Shown: positions 34,767 to 42,933 of the stretch, piece after piece
Layout of the letters: every line of letters starts with the position of its first letter
How positions within the stretch are numbered: position 1 is the first letter of the stretch
From: Collinsella aerofaciens
Lineage (GTDB): Bacteria; Actinomycetota; Coriobacteriia; Coriobacteriales; Coriobacteriaceae
DNA: 64,000 nt
Assembly (NCBI RefSeq): GCF_015548375.1
Contig: NZ_JADMWW010000002.1
Span: forward strand, 124,001-188,000
Direction of reading: 5' to 3'
Made by a program: the position numbers and the translations under genes
The notes under the pieces: model-generated
Seen by the model: only the letters and a program-made list of their open reading frames with translations
The model's database searches: none
Told to the model about the DNA's origin: nothing

Positions 34767-35456
34767 CTAGGCGTCTTTCACCACGTCGGGACTCGTCGCA
34801 CGCGATGCGCGATAGGCATCGGCCTCCTTGGAGACGCGTTCGAGCAGCTCGGATGTATCGACGCCCTCGACTTGCGCGACCGTTTCCACCGTCTGCATGG
34901 CGACCGCCCTCAGGTACGCGCACGCGCTGTCCCCCAGCTGCTCGAGGTCTATCTCCTCGCCGCCCTCCCGGGCAAAGCCGACCGCCATCACAAAGCCCAT
35001 GATGCCCGAGACCAGAAAGCCCACCGCAAAGCTCGAATCTGCCTTGAGCTCTTCTCCGTCGGGGTGGACGATCTCTCTCACGCGGTCGATGATGATCGTA
35101 TGGATGCCCTGCACGACCTGCTCGGCGGCACCCGCCCTCATGGTGATGACGATGCGCCGCAGCAGGCAGCGGACGTCGCGCCGGTCGAACGCCGAAAGGC
35201 CGCCCTCGCTCGAAAAATGCCAGAGGGCATCGGTGATGAGCTCGTTATCCTGCAGCAGCTGGGCTATGGCGATGGCGACGAGTTCATCGAAATCGTGAAA
35301 ATAGTAGTAAAACGTTCCGCGATTGCACTGGGCGGCGCGGGTCACCTCGCCAACCGACAGCTCGAAGATGCTGTTGTTCTCGATGAGCTCCCAAAACGCC
35401 TCGATGATACGGGTGCGTGCATCGGGCGCATCGGCGTCCTTACGCGGTCTCGCCAT
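34767..35456 (-). CDS. TetR-family transcriptional regulator
   Basis: A 229-aa regulator with an N-terminal HTH (RTRIIEAFWELIENNSIFEL, VTRAAQCNRGTFYYYFHDFD) and an unrecognised ligand domain. I take ATG 35456 (MARPRKDADAPDART); GTG 35465 is possible. The start overlaps the end of the large HgdB/BcrAD-type gene upstream, so the two are co-transcribed, and a perfect palindrome in front of that gene is its likely operator. Confidence 0.9.
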   Translation of the reverse strand: MARPRKDADAPDARTRIIEAFWELIENNSIFELSVGEVTRAAQCNRGTFYYYFHDFDELVAIAIAQLLQDNELITDALWHFSSEGGLSAFDRRDVRCLLRRIVITMRAGAAEQVVQGIHTIIIDRVREIVHPDGEELKADSSFAVGFLVSGIMGFVMAVGFAREGGEEIDLEQLGDSACAYLRAVAMQTVETVAQVEGVDTSELLERVSKEADAYRASRATSPDVVKDA

Positions 35457-38400
35457 GCGCCTCACCGCACCCCTGCGCCTTGGCGTTCATGATGAGCATC
35501 TGAAGACGGTTCTCCACGTTGGCGAAGCTCACGTCGGGATCGTAGTCGAGCGGCAGGAACTGCGCCGTGGGATACTGCTCCTTGAGCGCATGGATGAGCC
35601 CGCGCCCCACGACATGGTTGGGCAGACACCCGAACGGCTGCAGGATCACGAAGTTGCGGCAGCCGCGCTTGGCGTGCTCGAGAATCTCCGCCGGAATCAG
35701 CACGCCCTCGCCCGCATCGAACGTATGGTGCAGGATCTTATCGCTCGCGCGCACGAGCTCGGGCATGCGCGTCGGCGGCTCGTAGAGCGGGCTCGCCGCG
35801 CCCAGGCGGTCGCAACGGTCGTGCGCGAGCTCGAACAGGTTGTCCGCCGTGGCGTACCAGGCCTTTTCGGGCAGCGACAGGTCGACGTGGAACTCGCGCG
35901 ACTGCGCATGCTTGTAGAAATAGGTCTTGCGGATCACGTCGGTCATGCGCGCCTCGATGACCTCGAGCCCGTTGTCCTCGAGGTAGCGCTCGATCTCGTG
36001 GTTGGCGCCGAGATGGAAATTGAGCAGGTACTCGCCCACGATGAGAACGGTCGGATGCGGGTTCGAGCGGTCGTACGGAACGGCGTCCATGATCGCAAGC
36101 GCGCGTTTGAAGCCCGTCGCCTGGCCTCTCAGCCCGGAGCGCTCCATGCCCTCGATAACCTCATCGAGCGCGCGGTCGAACGCAGCGTCCGCCGCGCCCT
36201 TCTCGAGCTCGTAGGGACGGATGCGCCTAAGCATGGCCTCGAGGGCATCGATCATGGGAAGACCGTAGGCGATCTGGATGCTCGGGCCAAGGCCGAGCTT
36301 GAAGCCCGGATGCGCATTGTGGGCATCGACGTCGTCGTTGGTGAGCACCGGGACATAGTCGTATCCCGCGTCGTCGAGCGCGCGGCGCAGCAGGGGCATG
36401 TAGTGCGTCAGGCGGCAGTCGCCGATATACTTGCCAGTCACCACGGCGACGTCGTGCGGGTCGTACTTACCGCTCTCGAGTGCCGCGAGCGCCTCGCCGA
36501 TCACGATTTGCGCGGGGAAGCAGATGTCGTTGTGCACATAGCGTTTGCCCAGGCGGATGGCATCCTCGCGCCCGATATCAAGGGCCTCGGCGCGCACGCC
36601 CTGATTGCGCATCGCCGCGGTCATGAGCCTGCAGAACGCATGGGAGGTGTTGGGGACCAGCGCGATCTTGTCGTGCCGGTCGCGCTTGGTGTACTTGACC
36701 TTATACGGGTCGTCGAGCGGATGGACCGCGTGCACCCGGGCGCCCTCGGCACGCTCCTCCGCGCGACGACGGTTGACCGACTCGATAAACGAACGCACGC
36801 GAATGCCCATGGGACCGGCGACGTCGCTCTCATCGAGCTTGATCATCATCGGAACCTTGGAGCCCATCTCGCCCATCATGCGCGCGATCTCGTCGGTGAG
36901 ATACGCATCGTGGCCGCAGCCGAAGCTGCCCATCTGCACGAGCTCGAGCTCGGGCGTCGATGCGACGATGACCGCGCACGACAGCATGCGCGCATGGTAG
37001 TTGTTCACGATGTCGATGCGGCTGTTGGAAAGATCGACGTTGCAGACCCCCGGCACCGCATCGGGCGTCAGCACGGGGATGCCGCGCTCAGAGAAGAGCT
37101 TGGGCAGCCCGTGGTTGACCAGCGGGTCGTTGTGGTACGGGCGCGAAGCGATCACCACCGCGTAGCCGCCGTCCTCGCGCACGTTCTCGAGCACCTGCCT
37201 GCCGCGCAGCTGCAGCTGGTTCTCAAACGTCTCCTGCGCGCGGTCCGCCTGCTCGGTCGCCTTGGCAACCAGGTCGGCATCGATATCGAAGGTCTCCTTG
37301 CACCACGCCTTGAGCTGGCGGTTTCGGTCGCCCTCGTCGTACCAGTGGAACAGCGGCGTATCGAACGGAACGCCGAAACGCTCCTCCGGGTTATCGGAAT
37401 TGCGCATCACGTAGGGGTATCCCTTTACGACGGCGCACATCCACTCGCTGGTAGAGGCGGTGTTTTCGGTGGGCACCGTCGTGATGATGGGCATGAAGAT
37501 GCGGTCGACGCCGGCGTCGACGAGATTGCGGATGTGCCCGTGGACGAGCTTGGCCGGGAAGCACACGGTGTCGGATGTGACGTGCGCCAGACCGCGCTCG
37601 TACATCGCCTTGGTGCTGCGTCCCGAGACGCGCACCTTAAAGCCGAGCGTGCTGAAGAACGTCGACCAGAACGGCATGGTGTCCCAGAACTCGAGCACAC
37701 GGGGAATGCCGATCGTGACATCGCGCCCCCCGCTGACGGGAACCGTGGGGTACGACTCGAACAGCAGCTTCTCGCGGTCGACAAAGAGATTGGGGGCAGC
37801 CGCGGTCCGGTCGCGCCCCGTGCCGGGTGCCTGTGCCTCGCAAGCACCCTGCGGACGCAGCTCCTCCGCCGCGGGAACCTCGCGCACGAGCTCATCCCAT
37901 GAGATGGCGCCGCCGCGCGGGCAGCGATTGCCCGTGACGTAAAGCGAGCCGTCGCCAAATGCCACGACCGCGCGCTGGCAGCGGTTGTTGCACCGACGGC
38001 AGGTAACGCCGCCGAACTCGCGATGCTCGAAGCGCTCCACGGCATCGAGCCCGATAAACGACGTGCCGGCGTCGCCCTTGCGGCATTCCTCGCGCGCGAG
38101 CAGGGCGATACCGATAGCGCCCATCAGCCCCGGGTGGGGCGCACGCATGACGGGTTTGCCCAGATACTGCTCGAATGCGCGCAGCACCGCGTCGTTTCGG
38201 AACGTGCCGCCCTGGACGACGACTTTGTCGCCCAGACGGTTGAGATTTGAAACGCGAATGACCTTGGTGAACACGTTCTCGATAATCGAACGGCAGAGAC
38301 CGGCCATGATGTCGCCCGGACCCTTACCGCGCCGCTGCTCGGAAACGACGCTGCTGTTCATGAACACCGTGCAGCGGCTGCCGAGAACGGCGGGGGCTTT

Positions 38401-39879
38401 GGACGAAAATGCCTCGGTCGCGATATCCTCAACGGCTATTCCGAGGTTTTTGGCAAAACCCTCGAGGAACGAGCCGCAGCCCGCAGAGCACGCCTCGTTG
38501 ACGACGATATCGGTCAGCACGCCGTGGTTGAGCCAGATGGCCTTCATATCCTGTCCGCCGATGTCGAGCACGAAGGTCGCATCGGGAACGCATGCGCACG
38601 CGGCGCGGGCGTGCGCGACCGTCTCGACCGTATGGTAGTCGGCGTGGAACGCGCGCGCGAAAAGCTCCTCGCCGTATCCCGTGGTGCCCACGGCATCGAT
38701 CGCAAGCGTGACTCCCGCTGTCTCCCAGCGGTTCTTCAAGCTGACAAGACCCTGTTGGGCGACGTCGAGCGGTCTGCCGTTATTAGACGCGTAGAACGAA
38801 TCGACAAGCTCACCCGCCTCATCGACCAGGGCGAACTTGGTCGTCGTGCTCCCCGAATCGATACCGAGCGCCACACGCACCGTCTCTCCGGGCGCATACG
38901 CATCCGGACCCTTTGCCGGCGTCTCTTTGCCATGGCGTGCCGTAAAATCCGCCTGCTCGGCAGGTGTGGCAAAAAAGGGCTGGGCAAGACGTCCCTCCCC
39001 GCTTGCGGGCGCGACCGTCTCGAGCTTATCCAGCCGGACAAAAGCGTCGGGAAGGTCGATCGGTTGGGACGATGCGAACATGTCGGTCAGCGACAGGGCG
39101 GCACCGCGCGCGACCATGATTTGCGGATCGCGCGGGACGATAACCTGATCGTCCGATAGATTCAGTTGCTCCCGGAACACGCGGACCAGCGTGGGGTTGT
39201 AGGCGAGCGTACCGCCCTCGAAGATTACCGGCGGCTCGATGTCGATACCCTGGGCCAGACCGCCGATCGTTTGGCGGGCGACCGCGTGAAGCGCCGAAAG
39301 CGCCAGGTCGGTGGTAGGAATGCCCTCGTTGAGCAGCGGCTGGATATCGGTCTTTGCGTACACGCCGCAGCGGCCCGAGACCTCGTGGACGGTCGTTCCC
39401 CGGCTTGCGAGCTGCTCGAACTCGCCCGATTCGGTGCCGACCCCCATGAGCTTTGCCATCTCGTCGATAAATGCACCGGTACCGCCTGCGCACGAGCCGT
39501 TCATGCGCATGTCGGCAACCTCGATGTCTCCCTTATCGTTGGTGCGGAAGAAGATCATCTTGGCGTCTTGGCCGCCCAGCTCGATGGCGCAGCGCGTCTG
39601 CGGATAGAACCTGCTGATCGCGAGCGCGTTGGCGACCACCTCCTGAACGTACGAGGCGCCCAGCGCGGTCGCGATATCGCGCGCACCCGAGCCGGTCACC
39701 GCAACGCGCAGCGACTCATGGGGAAAGCGCTCGGCGAGCTCGCCGAGCATGGCGCGCACGCTCGCTGTCTGACACGCCCCGTGGCGGCGATATCCCCACC
39801 ACGCCTCGGTCATATCCTCGTGCATCGCGTAAACTTTGGTCGTCGTCGACCCTACGTCCAGTCCTACTAGCAACGCCAT
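35440..39879 (-). CDS. Acyl-CoA dehydratase activase-related fusion protein (two ASKHA domains plus HgdB/DUF2229-type iron-sulfur domains)
   Basis: A 1479-aa cytoplasmic protein. Two BcrAD/BadFG ASKHA ATPase domains come first (GLDVGSTTTKV near 6, GIDSGSTTTKF near 340; LGGQDAK and IGGQDMK; Cys in MNGSCAGGTGAF and EACSAGCGSFLEG for a bridging 4Fe-4S cluster). A Cys-rich segment CRRCNNRCQRA..NRCPRG follows, then DUF2229 (IGIPRVLEFWDTMPFW) and HgdB-like domains with Cys ligands. By family this should drive ATP-dependent low-potential electron transfer, as in 2-hydroxyacyl-CoA dehydratase activators or double-cubane cluster proteins. No partner dehydratase is adjacent, so the substrate is unknown. 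Confidence 0.88.
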   Translation of the reverse strand: MALLVGLDVGSTTTKVYAMHEDMTEAWWGYRRHGACQTASVRAMLGELAERFPHESLRVAVTGSGARDIATALGASYVQEVVANALAISRFYPQTRCAIELGGQDAKMIFFRTNDKGDIEVADMRMNGSCAGGTGAFIDEMAKLMGVGTESGEFEQLASRGTTVHEVSGRCGVYAKTDIQPLLNEGIPTTDLALSALHAVARQTIGGLAQGIDIEPPVIFEGGTLAYNPTLVRVFREQLNLSDDQVIVPRDPQIMVARGAALSLTDMFASSQPIDLPDAFVRLDKLETVAPASGEGRLAQPFFATPAEQADFTARHGKETPAKGPDAYAPGETVRVALGIDSGSTTTKFALVDEAGELVDSFYASNNGRPLDVAQQGLVSLKNRWETAGVTLAIDAVGTTGYGEELFARAFHADYHTVETVAHARAACACVPDATFVLDIGGQDMKAIWLNHGVLTDIVVNEACSAGCGSFLEGFAKNLGIAVEDIATEAFSSKAPAVLGSRCTVFMNSSVVSEQRRGKGPGDIMAGLCRSIIENVFTKVIRVSNLNRLGDKVVVQGGTFRNDAVLRAFEQYLGKPVMRAPHPGLMGAIGIALLAREECRKGDAGTSFIGLDAVERFEHREFGGVTCRRCNNRCQRAVVAFGDGSLYVTGNRCPRGGAISWDELVREVPAAEELRPQGACEAQAPGTGRDRTAAAPNLFVDREKLLFESYPTVPVSGGRDVTIGIPRVLEFWDTMPFWSTFFSTLGFKVRVSGRSTKAMYERGLAHVTSDTVCFPAKLVHGHIRNLVDAGVDRIFMPIITTVPTENTASTSEWMCAVVKGYPYVMRNSDNPEERFGVPFDTPLFHWYDEGDRNRQLKAWCKETFDIDADLVAKATEQADRAQETFENQLQLRGRQVLENVREDGGYAVVIASRPYHNDPLVNHGLPKLFSERGIPVLTPDAVPGVCNVDLSNSRIDIVNNYHARMLSCAVIVASTPELELVQMGSFGCGHDAYLTDEIARMMGEMGSKVPMMIKLDESDVAGPMGIRVRSFIESVNRRRAEERAEGARVHAVHPLDDPYKVKYTKRDRHDKIALVPNTSHAFCRLMTAAMRNQGVRAEALDIGREDAIRLGKRYVHNDICFPAQIVIGEALAALESGKYDPHDVAVVTGKYIGDCRLTHYMPLLRRALDDAGYDYVPVLTNDDVDAHNAHPGFKLGLGPSIQIAYGLPMIDALEAMLRRIRPYELEKGAADAAFDRALDEVIEGMERSGLRGQATGFKRALAIMDAVPYDRSNPHPTVLIVGEYLLNFHLGANHEIERYLEDNGLEVIEARMTDVIRKTYFYKHAQSREFHVDLSLPEKAWYATADNLFELAHDRCDRLGAASPLYEPPTRMPELVRASDKILHHTFDAGEGVLIPAEILEHAKRGCRNFVILQPFGCLPNHVVGRGLIHALKEQYPTAQFLPLDYDPDVSFANVENRLQMLIMNAKAQGCGEAHGETA

Positions 39880-39928
39880 AATGCTCCGTCTCTCGCATTT
39901 TTCCTGCTAGAGATATACCACTCTACGT

Positions 39929-39949
39929 AATACAACAGACTGTTGTATT
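39929..39949. promoter_or_regulatory. Perfect palindrome, probable TetR operator
   Basis: AATACAACAG and CTGTTGTATT flank a single A, 50 bases upstream of the ATG at 39879. A possible minus-strand -10, TATATC, lies just downstream. The regulator encoded at the end of the same operon is the obvious ligand. Confidence 0.75.
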
Positions 39950-39959
39950 TAAACTCCGT

Positions 39960-39995
39960 ATAAAAAGCGGCTGCCGAAACGCTTCAGCAGCCGCC
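39960..39995 (-). terminator. Terminator of the DUF2798 gene
   Basis: GCGGCTGC and GCAGCCGC form the stem; on the minus strand TTTTTAT follows. The stretch 39996-40160 between it and the DUF2798 stop shows no gene. Confidence 0.75.
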
Positions 39996-40160
39996 GAATG
40001 CACCAACAGATTGTTCTGCGCGCTAGCACGTCGGGCAACGGAGCAGCACGGGCCCTCCGGTCATGCGCACCGCTCACGCCCGCGATGTCGCCGAGAGAGC
40101 TATCCACGCTTAGGGCTCCAACCAAGCAAGTCGCCCGCGCTCAGCAGATCCCTAAGCGAG

Positions 40161-40709
40161 CTACTCGCACTCAGGAGCCATAGCCTGCTCCAAGAGCTCG
40201 GCATGCTCCTCCTCGAAAACCGTCCCCACAGGGAAGGCGCGACGGAAGACGAAGTGGGAAATCGGACCGGCTACCAAAAGGTTCCACGGCAGCGCCATCA
40301 CAAAATTATGCGGGATGTTGATCATCCAGATCGCGGGCACGGAATACAGGTTCGCAAGGATGCCGCCGGGCATGTGCGTCAGACCCTCGCAGGCACCGTA
40401 GAGCGACATGATGATGACCATGGGAACGACCATGCAGGAGCTGACGGCGAGCGTCATGGCAAGCGGCGAGCTCTTGCCCGGCGTGACCAGGAATTTAAAA
40501 GCGAAACCCTTGGCAAGGGGGCTGGCAACAAACCAGTCGCAGCACATGGCAAAAATGTAGGCAACGGGGAAGCCGAGCCACGCGGCGGCAACAACCTCGC
40601 CGTTAATGGCCCCATGCTGCAGGGCAACGTTGTAGATGCTCATCCAGAGCACCATGCAAAAGCACATGATAAAGGTAAACAGCAGGCTCTCTCGTTTGTT
40701 GATAGGCAT
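40161..40709 (-). CDS. DUF2798-family integral membrane protein
   Basis: A 182-aa protein with four predicted helices (LLFTFIMCFCMVLWMSIYNVA, AAWLGFPVAYIFAMCCDWFVA, TLAVSSCMVVPMVIIMSLY, NFVMALPWNLLVAGPISHFVF) arranged as two DUF2798-like repeats. The function is unknown for the family. I take ATG 40709 (MPINKRES), where family similarity starts; ATG 40718 is three codons upstream and only two bases from AAGGA. No partner gene is evident. Confidence 0.8.
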   Translation of the reverse strand: MPINKRESLLFTFIMCFCMVLWMSIYNVALQHGAINGEVVAAAWLGFPVAYIFAMCCDWFVASPLAKGFAFKFLVTPGKSSPLAMTLAVSSCMVVPMVIIMSLYGACEGLTHMPGGILANLYSVPAIWMINIPHNFVMALPWNLLVAGPISHFVFRRAFPVGTVFEEEHAELLEQAMAPECE

Positions 40710-40753
40710 AAAGGGCATGGTCCTTTCTGTGTTACGCCGCTACGCCACGCAAC

Positions 40754-40800
40754 AAAAACGGGCGAGCAAGATGGAGCTGTTGGGACTTCATCTCGCCCGC
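40754..40800 (-). terminator. Terminator hairpin downstream of the ThrE-like gene
   Basis: CGGGCGAG pairs with CTCGCCCG over a 25-base loop that itself contains GATG/CATC; on the minus strand TTTTTG follows. It could also act as a leader attenuator for the DUF2798 gene 40 bases further on. Confidence 0.7.
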
Positions 40801-40916
40801 CCGTGGTACGTGCGTCTGCGACTACTTATGTGGTGGAACCAGCCTAGCACGAAAAGCACGTGCTTCGTAAGCGTTGAGTTTATGGAGATGCAGGGCACCA
40901 ATAATCCCCCCCCCGA

Positions 40917-40998
40917 CCCCATAAGTTGCGGTGGAATACGGACTGTTTTGACCCTTTAAGCAGCAATTCAGTCCCTATTTCACCGCAACTCATTGGGG
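40917..40998 (-). repeat. Three-step colinear inverted repeat
   Basis: AGTTGCGGTG (40924-40933) pairs with CACCGCAACT (40981-40990); inside it GGACTG pairs with CAGTCC; outside it CCCCA pairs with TGGGG. On the minus strand the inner sequence reads AATAGGGACTG. A run of nine C residues sits just left of it. No gene overlaps. Confidence 0.7.
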
Positions 40999-41026
40999 GT
41001 GCAAAGTAACCTGTCCCCTTTGCACC
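40998..41026 (-). repeat. Stop-adjacent hairpin repeat, GGGGACAGG core, copy f
   Basis: GGTGCAAAG and CTTTGCACC flank the core, which on the minus strand reads GGGGACAGGTTA. It lies two bases after the stop of the ThrE-like gene and has its orientation. Confidence 0.85.
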
Positions 41027-41028
41027 AA

Positions 41029-42597
41029 TTAGCTGGTGTGGCGCCAGCGAGGGTCGGTGAGTGTACGTGCCACACCCAGACCAACGGGCAAAAACGCCAC
41101 GATGAGCACTGCACGCACAAACCAACCGAGCATATTGACTGTGTCGAAGGTGCACATGTAATACATCGAGCGATACAGATACAAACCCGGCACCATAATG
41201 ACAATCGAAGGCACCGTGAGAGCGATACGCGGGTAGGTGAGCTTGACTTCGGCCAAGCTTGCCAGCAGACCCGATACCAGCGCGCCGATAAACGCTGCTG
41301 CCTCGGGAGGCATTCCCGTGCTGAGGCCCAGGAAGGGAATCATCGTCGGCGCATCGACGAGCGTAAGGCGCAGAGTATTGGAAACGGCGCCGATCAACCC
41401 AGCTGCCGCGGCCATCTTTACCGGGCTGTTGAACATCACCGAGAAGCCGAATACGCCAACGAAGCTCATCACCACGCGCAGGAGCGTAAGGGCAAGCGGC
41501 GAAAGGCCGAGCGGGGCAAAATCATCCGGTGCCAGCCCCACACACTCGGCAACCATCCAGCCCACAAGGGTCGCCATCACAATAATCGACACGGCATACG
41601 AAAGACGCTCAATGCCGCTTCGCATATCGAGCTTAGCGATGTCGAGGCCTGCCGTAATGAGGGGAAAGCCGGGAATCACGAAGAGCATGGCGCCGATATA
41701 GCCTTCTTGGTGCGACATTGCCCCCGGTACGACCTGGCCAAGGCCGAGCAATGCCAGCAGATACGAAACGCAAGCGAGCGCAACGCCCGTCGTCAGCGCG
41801 CTAAACTGGCCAAGACCCTGCTTGAGAATATGGGAGCGAGCAAAGTTACCGACACCAGCGCCTACGAATGCACAGGCCATCTCGATAGGGCCGCCGCCGA
41901 GCAAAAAGACGAAGGCGCCGCAAGCACAGGCTGCCGCAAGGCCCTGTTGCCAGGGAGAGTAATCGGGCTTTGAGCTCTCAACGGTCCTGAGCATCTCGTG
42001 ATACTCGTGTACCGTGAAGCGACGACCATAGGTCTCGATTTCCTTGAGGAAACTCTCCATCATCCAAATGCGATGGGTATTGACTCCCGTTGTGGGCAGG
42101 CTGACAACCTCGTTAAAGCAGTGGCCATCTTCGATGCAAGTGCACTCAAACGACAGAAGACTCAGGTCGACGTGAATTGTGACGCCGAGCACGTCAGCAA
42201 CACGATTCATGGTATCGCGTACACGCCAGGCACCCGTTCCGCTCGCGAGCATAAGCATGCCGGTGCGGCAGATGATGGATGACTTATCGGTGAGCGGCGC
42301 ATCGACGGCAAGTTCATCGCCTGCCGTCACGATCTGGTGCCAGTCAGTTTTCATATGGAGCGCGCCGGCACGAACGCCGTGGTGCATGGGGGCTCTCGAA
42401 AGCAGCGAGTCAAGGCGCGAAGGCTGTGGGGGCTCCACTGATTCACCCTCAACCTCATCAGCCTCTTCATCGACCAGATCAAAGGAATCAAGCGGCGCTG
42501 GCTCGCGACGGTCGATCAGCTCCTCGTCCTCATCATCAAAGTAATTGAACTGATCGAGCATGTCCTCTTCGATTGCACGCTCGCTCGCGTCGTCCAT
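41029..42597 (-). CDS. ThrE-family threonine/serine exporter (DUF1212 plus DUF3815)
   Basis: A 522-aa membrane protein. The first ~90 residues are acidic and cytoplasmic, then the DUF1212 domain (residues ~115-370; CRTGMLMLASGTGAWRVRDT, LFVIPGFPLITAGLDIAKL) and the DUF3815-like domain, about ten helices in all. Both halves are normally fused in the ThrE exporter of Actinobacteria, which exports Thr and Ser. ATG 42597 has GGGAG seven bases upstream; the frame upstream is not conserved-looking. Confidence 0.9.
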   Translation of the reverse strand: MDDASERAIEEDMLDQFNYFDDEDEELIDRREPAPLDSFDLVDEEADEVEGESVEPPQPSRLDSLLSRAPMHHGVRAGALHMKTDWHQIVTAGDELAVDAPLTDKSSIICRTGMLMLASGTGAWRVRDTMNRVADVLGVTIHVDLSLLSFECTCIEDGHCFNEVVSLPTTGVNTHRIWMMESFLKEIETYGRRFTVHEYHEMLRTVESSKPDYSPWQQGLAAACACGAFVFLLGGGPIEMACAFVGAGVGNFARSHILKQGLGQFSALTTGVALACVSYLLALLGLGQVVPGAMSHQEGYIGAMLFVIPGFPLITAGLDIAKLDMRSGIERLSYAVSIIVMATLVGWMVAECVGLAPDDFAPLGLSPLALTLLRVVMSFVGVFGFSVMFNSPVKMAAAAGLIGAVSNTLRLTLVDAPTMIPFLGLSTGMPPEAAAFIGALVSGLLASLAEVKLTYPRIALTVPSIVIMVPGLYLYRSMYYMCTFDTVNMLGWFVRAVLIVAFLPVGLGVARTLTDPRWRHTS

Positions 42598-42703
42598 ATA
42601 GACGCTCCCTTCCTGCCGACTAACCCCCATCCTAGGCAGCAACGGCTAAAGGAAACATAAAAGAGACGACTGTCATGCGAGCCATGTGGGCAATATCCGT
42701 TGG

Positions 42704-42734
42704 GTAGTCGTTTAAGAACGTCCCCAATGACTAC
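42704..42734 (-). repeat. Hairpin repeat variant, GTAGTC stem with GGGGACGTTCTT loop
   Basis: GTAGTCGTT and AATGACTAC pair over nine positions (one G-U). On the minus strand the loop reads GGGGACGTTCTTA. It lies in the spacer between lysS and the ThrE-like gene; the rest of 42598-42816 shows nothing. Confidence 0.65.
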
Positions 42735-42816
42735 ATCGATGTTCTAAGTGTCAACCAAGTCAACGCCGCAGATAGAGGACGGACAGCGAGCGACGTCCAG
42801 AGCGAACAAGTTGGCA

Positions 42817-42862
42817 TGAAAAAGGCAAGGCATAGACCTTCTGGTCATGCCTTGCCTTTTGA
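42817..42862 (-). terminator. Terminator of lysS
   Basis: AAAGGCAAGGCAT and ATGCCTTGCCTTT form a 13-bp perfect stem; the minus strand continues TTCATG. It lies about 75 bases past the lysS stop. Confidence 0.9.
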
Positions 42863-42901
42863 ATGACAAATTGTCGCTCTGGGCGGCGCGCAGCGTCGAG
42901 C

Positions 42902-42931
42902 GGTTACGGCGTTTGGTAAAACGCCGTAACC
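42902..42931 (-). repeat. Stop-adjacent perfect hairpin, GTTACG family, copy 1
   Basis: GGTTACGGCGTTT pairs with AAACGCCGTAACC around GGTA (plus-strand view), a 13-bp perfect stem two bases after the lysS stop. A close relative follows dtd at 47420. No T run, so it is unlikely to be a plain terminator. Confidence 0.85.
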
Positions 42932-42933
42932 CC

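Noticed and set aside
35323-37902. 859-codon plus-strand frame opposite the large fusion gene
   Set aside because: An antisense shadow of a high-GC gene; rich in Arg, Val, His with no recognisable fold.
40754-40870. Riboswitch controlling the DUF2798 gene
   Set aside because: The hairpin with T run is explained as the terminator of the upstream ThrE-like gene; no known aptamer is recognised.
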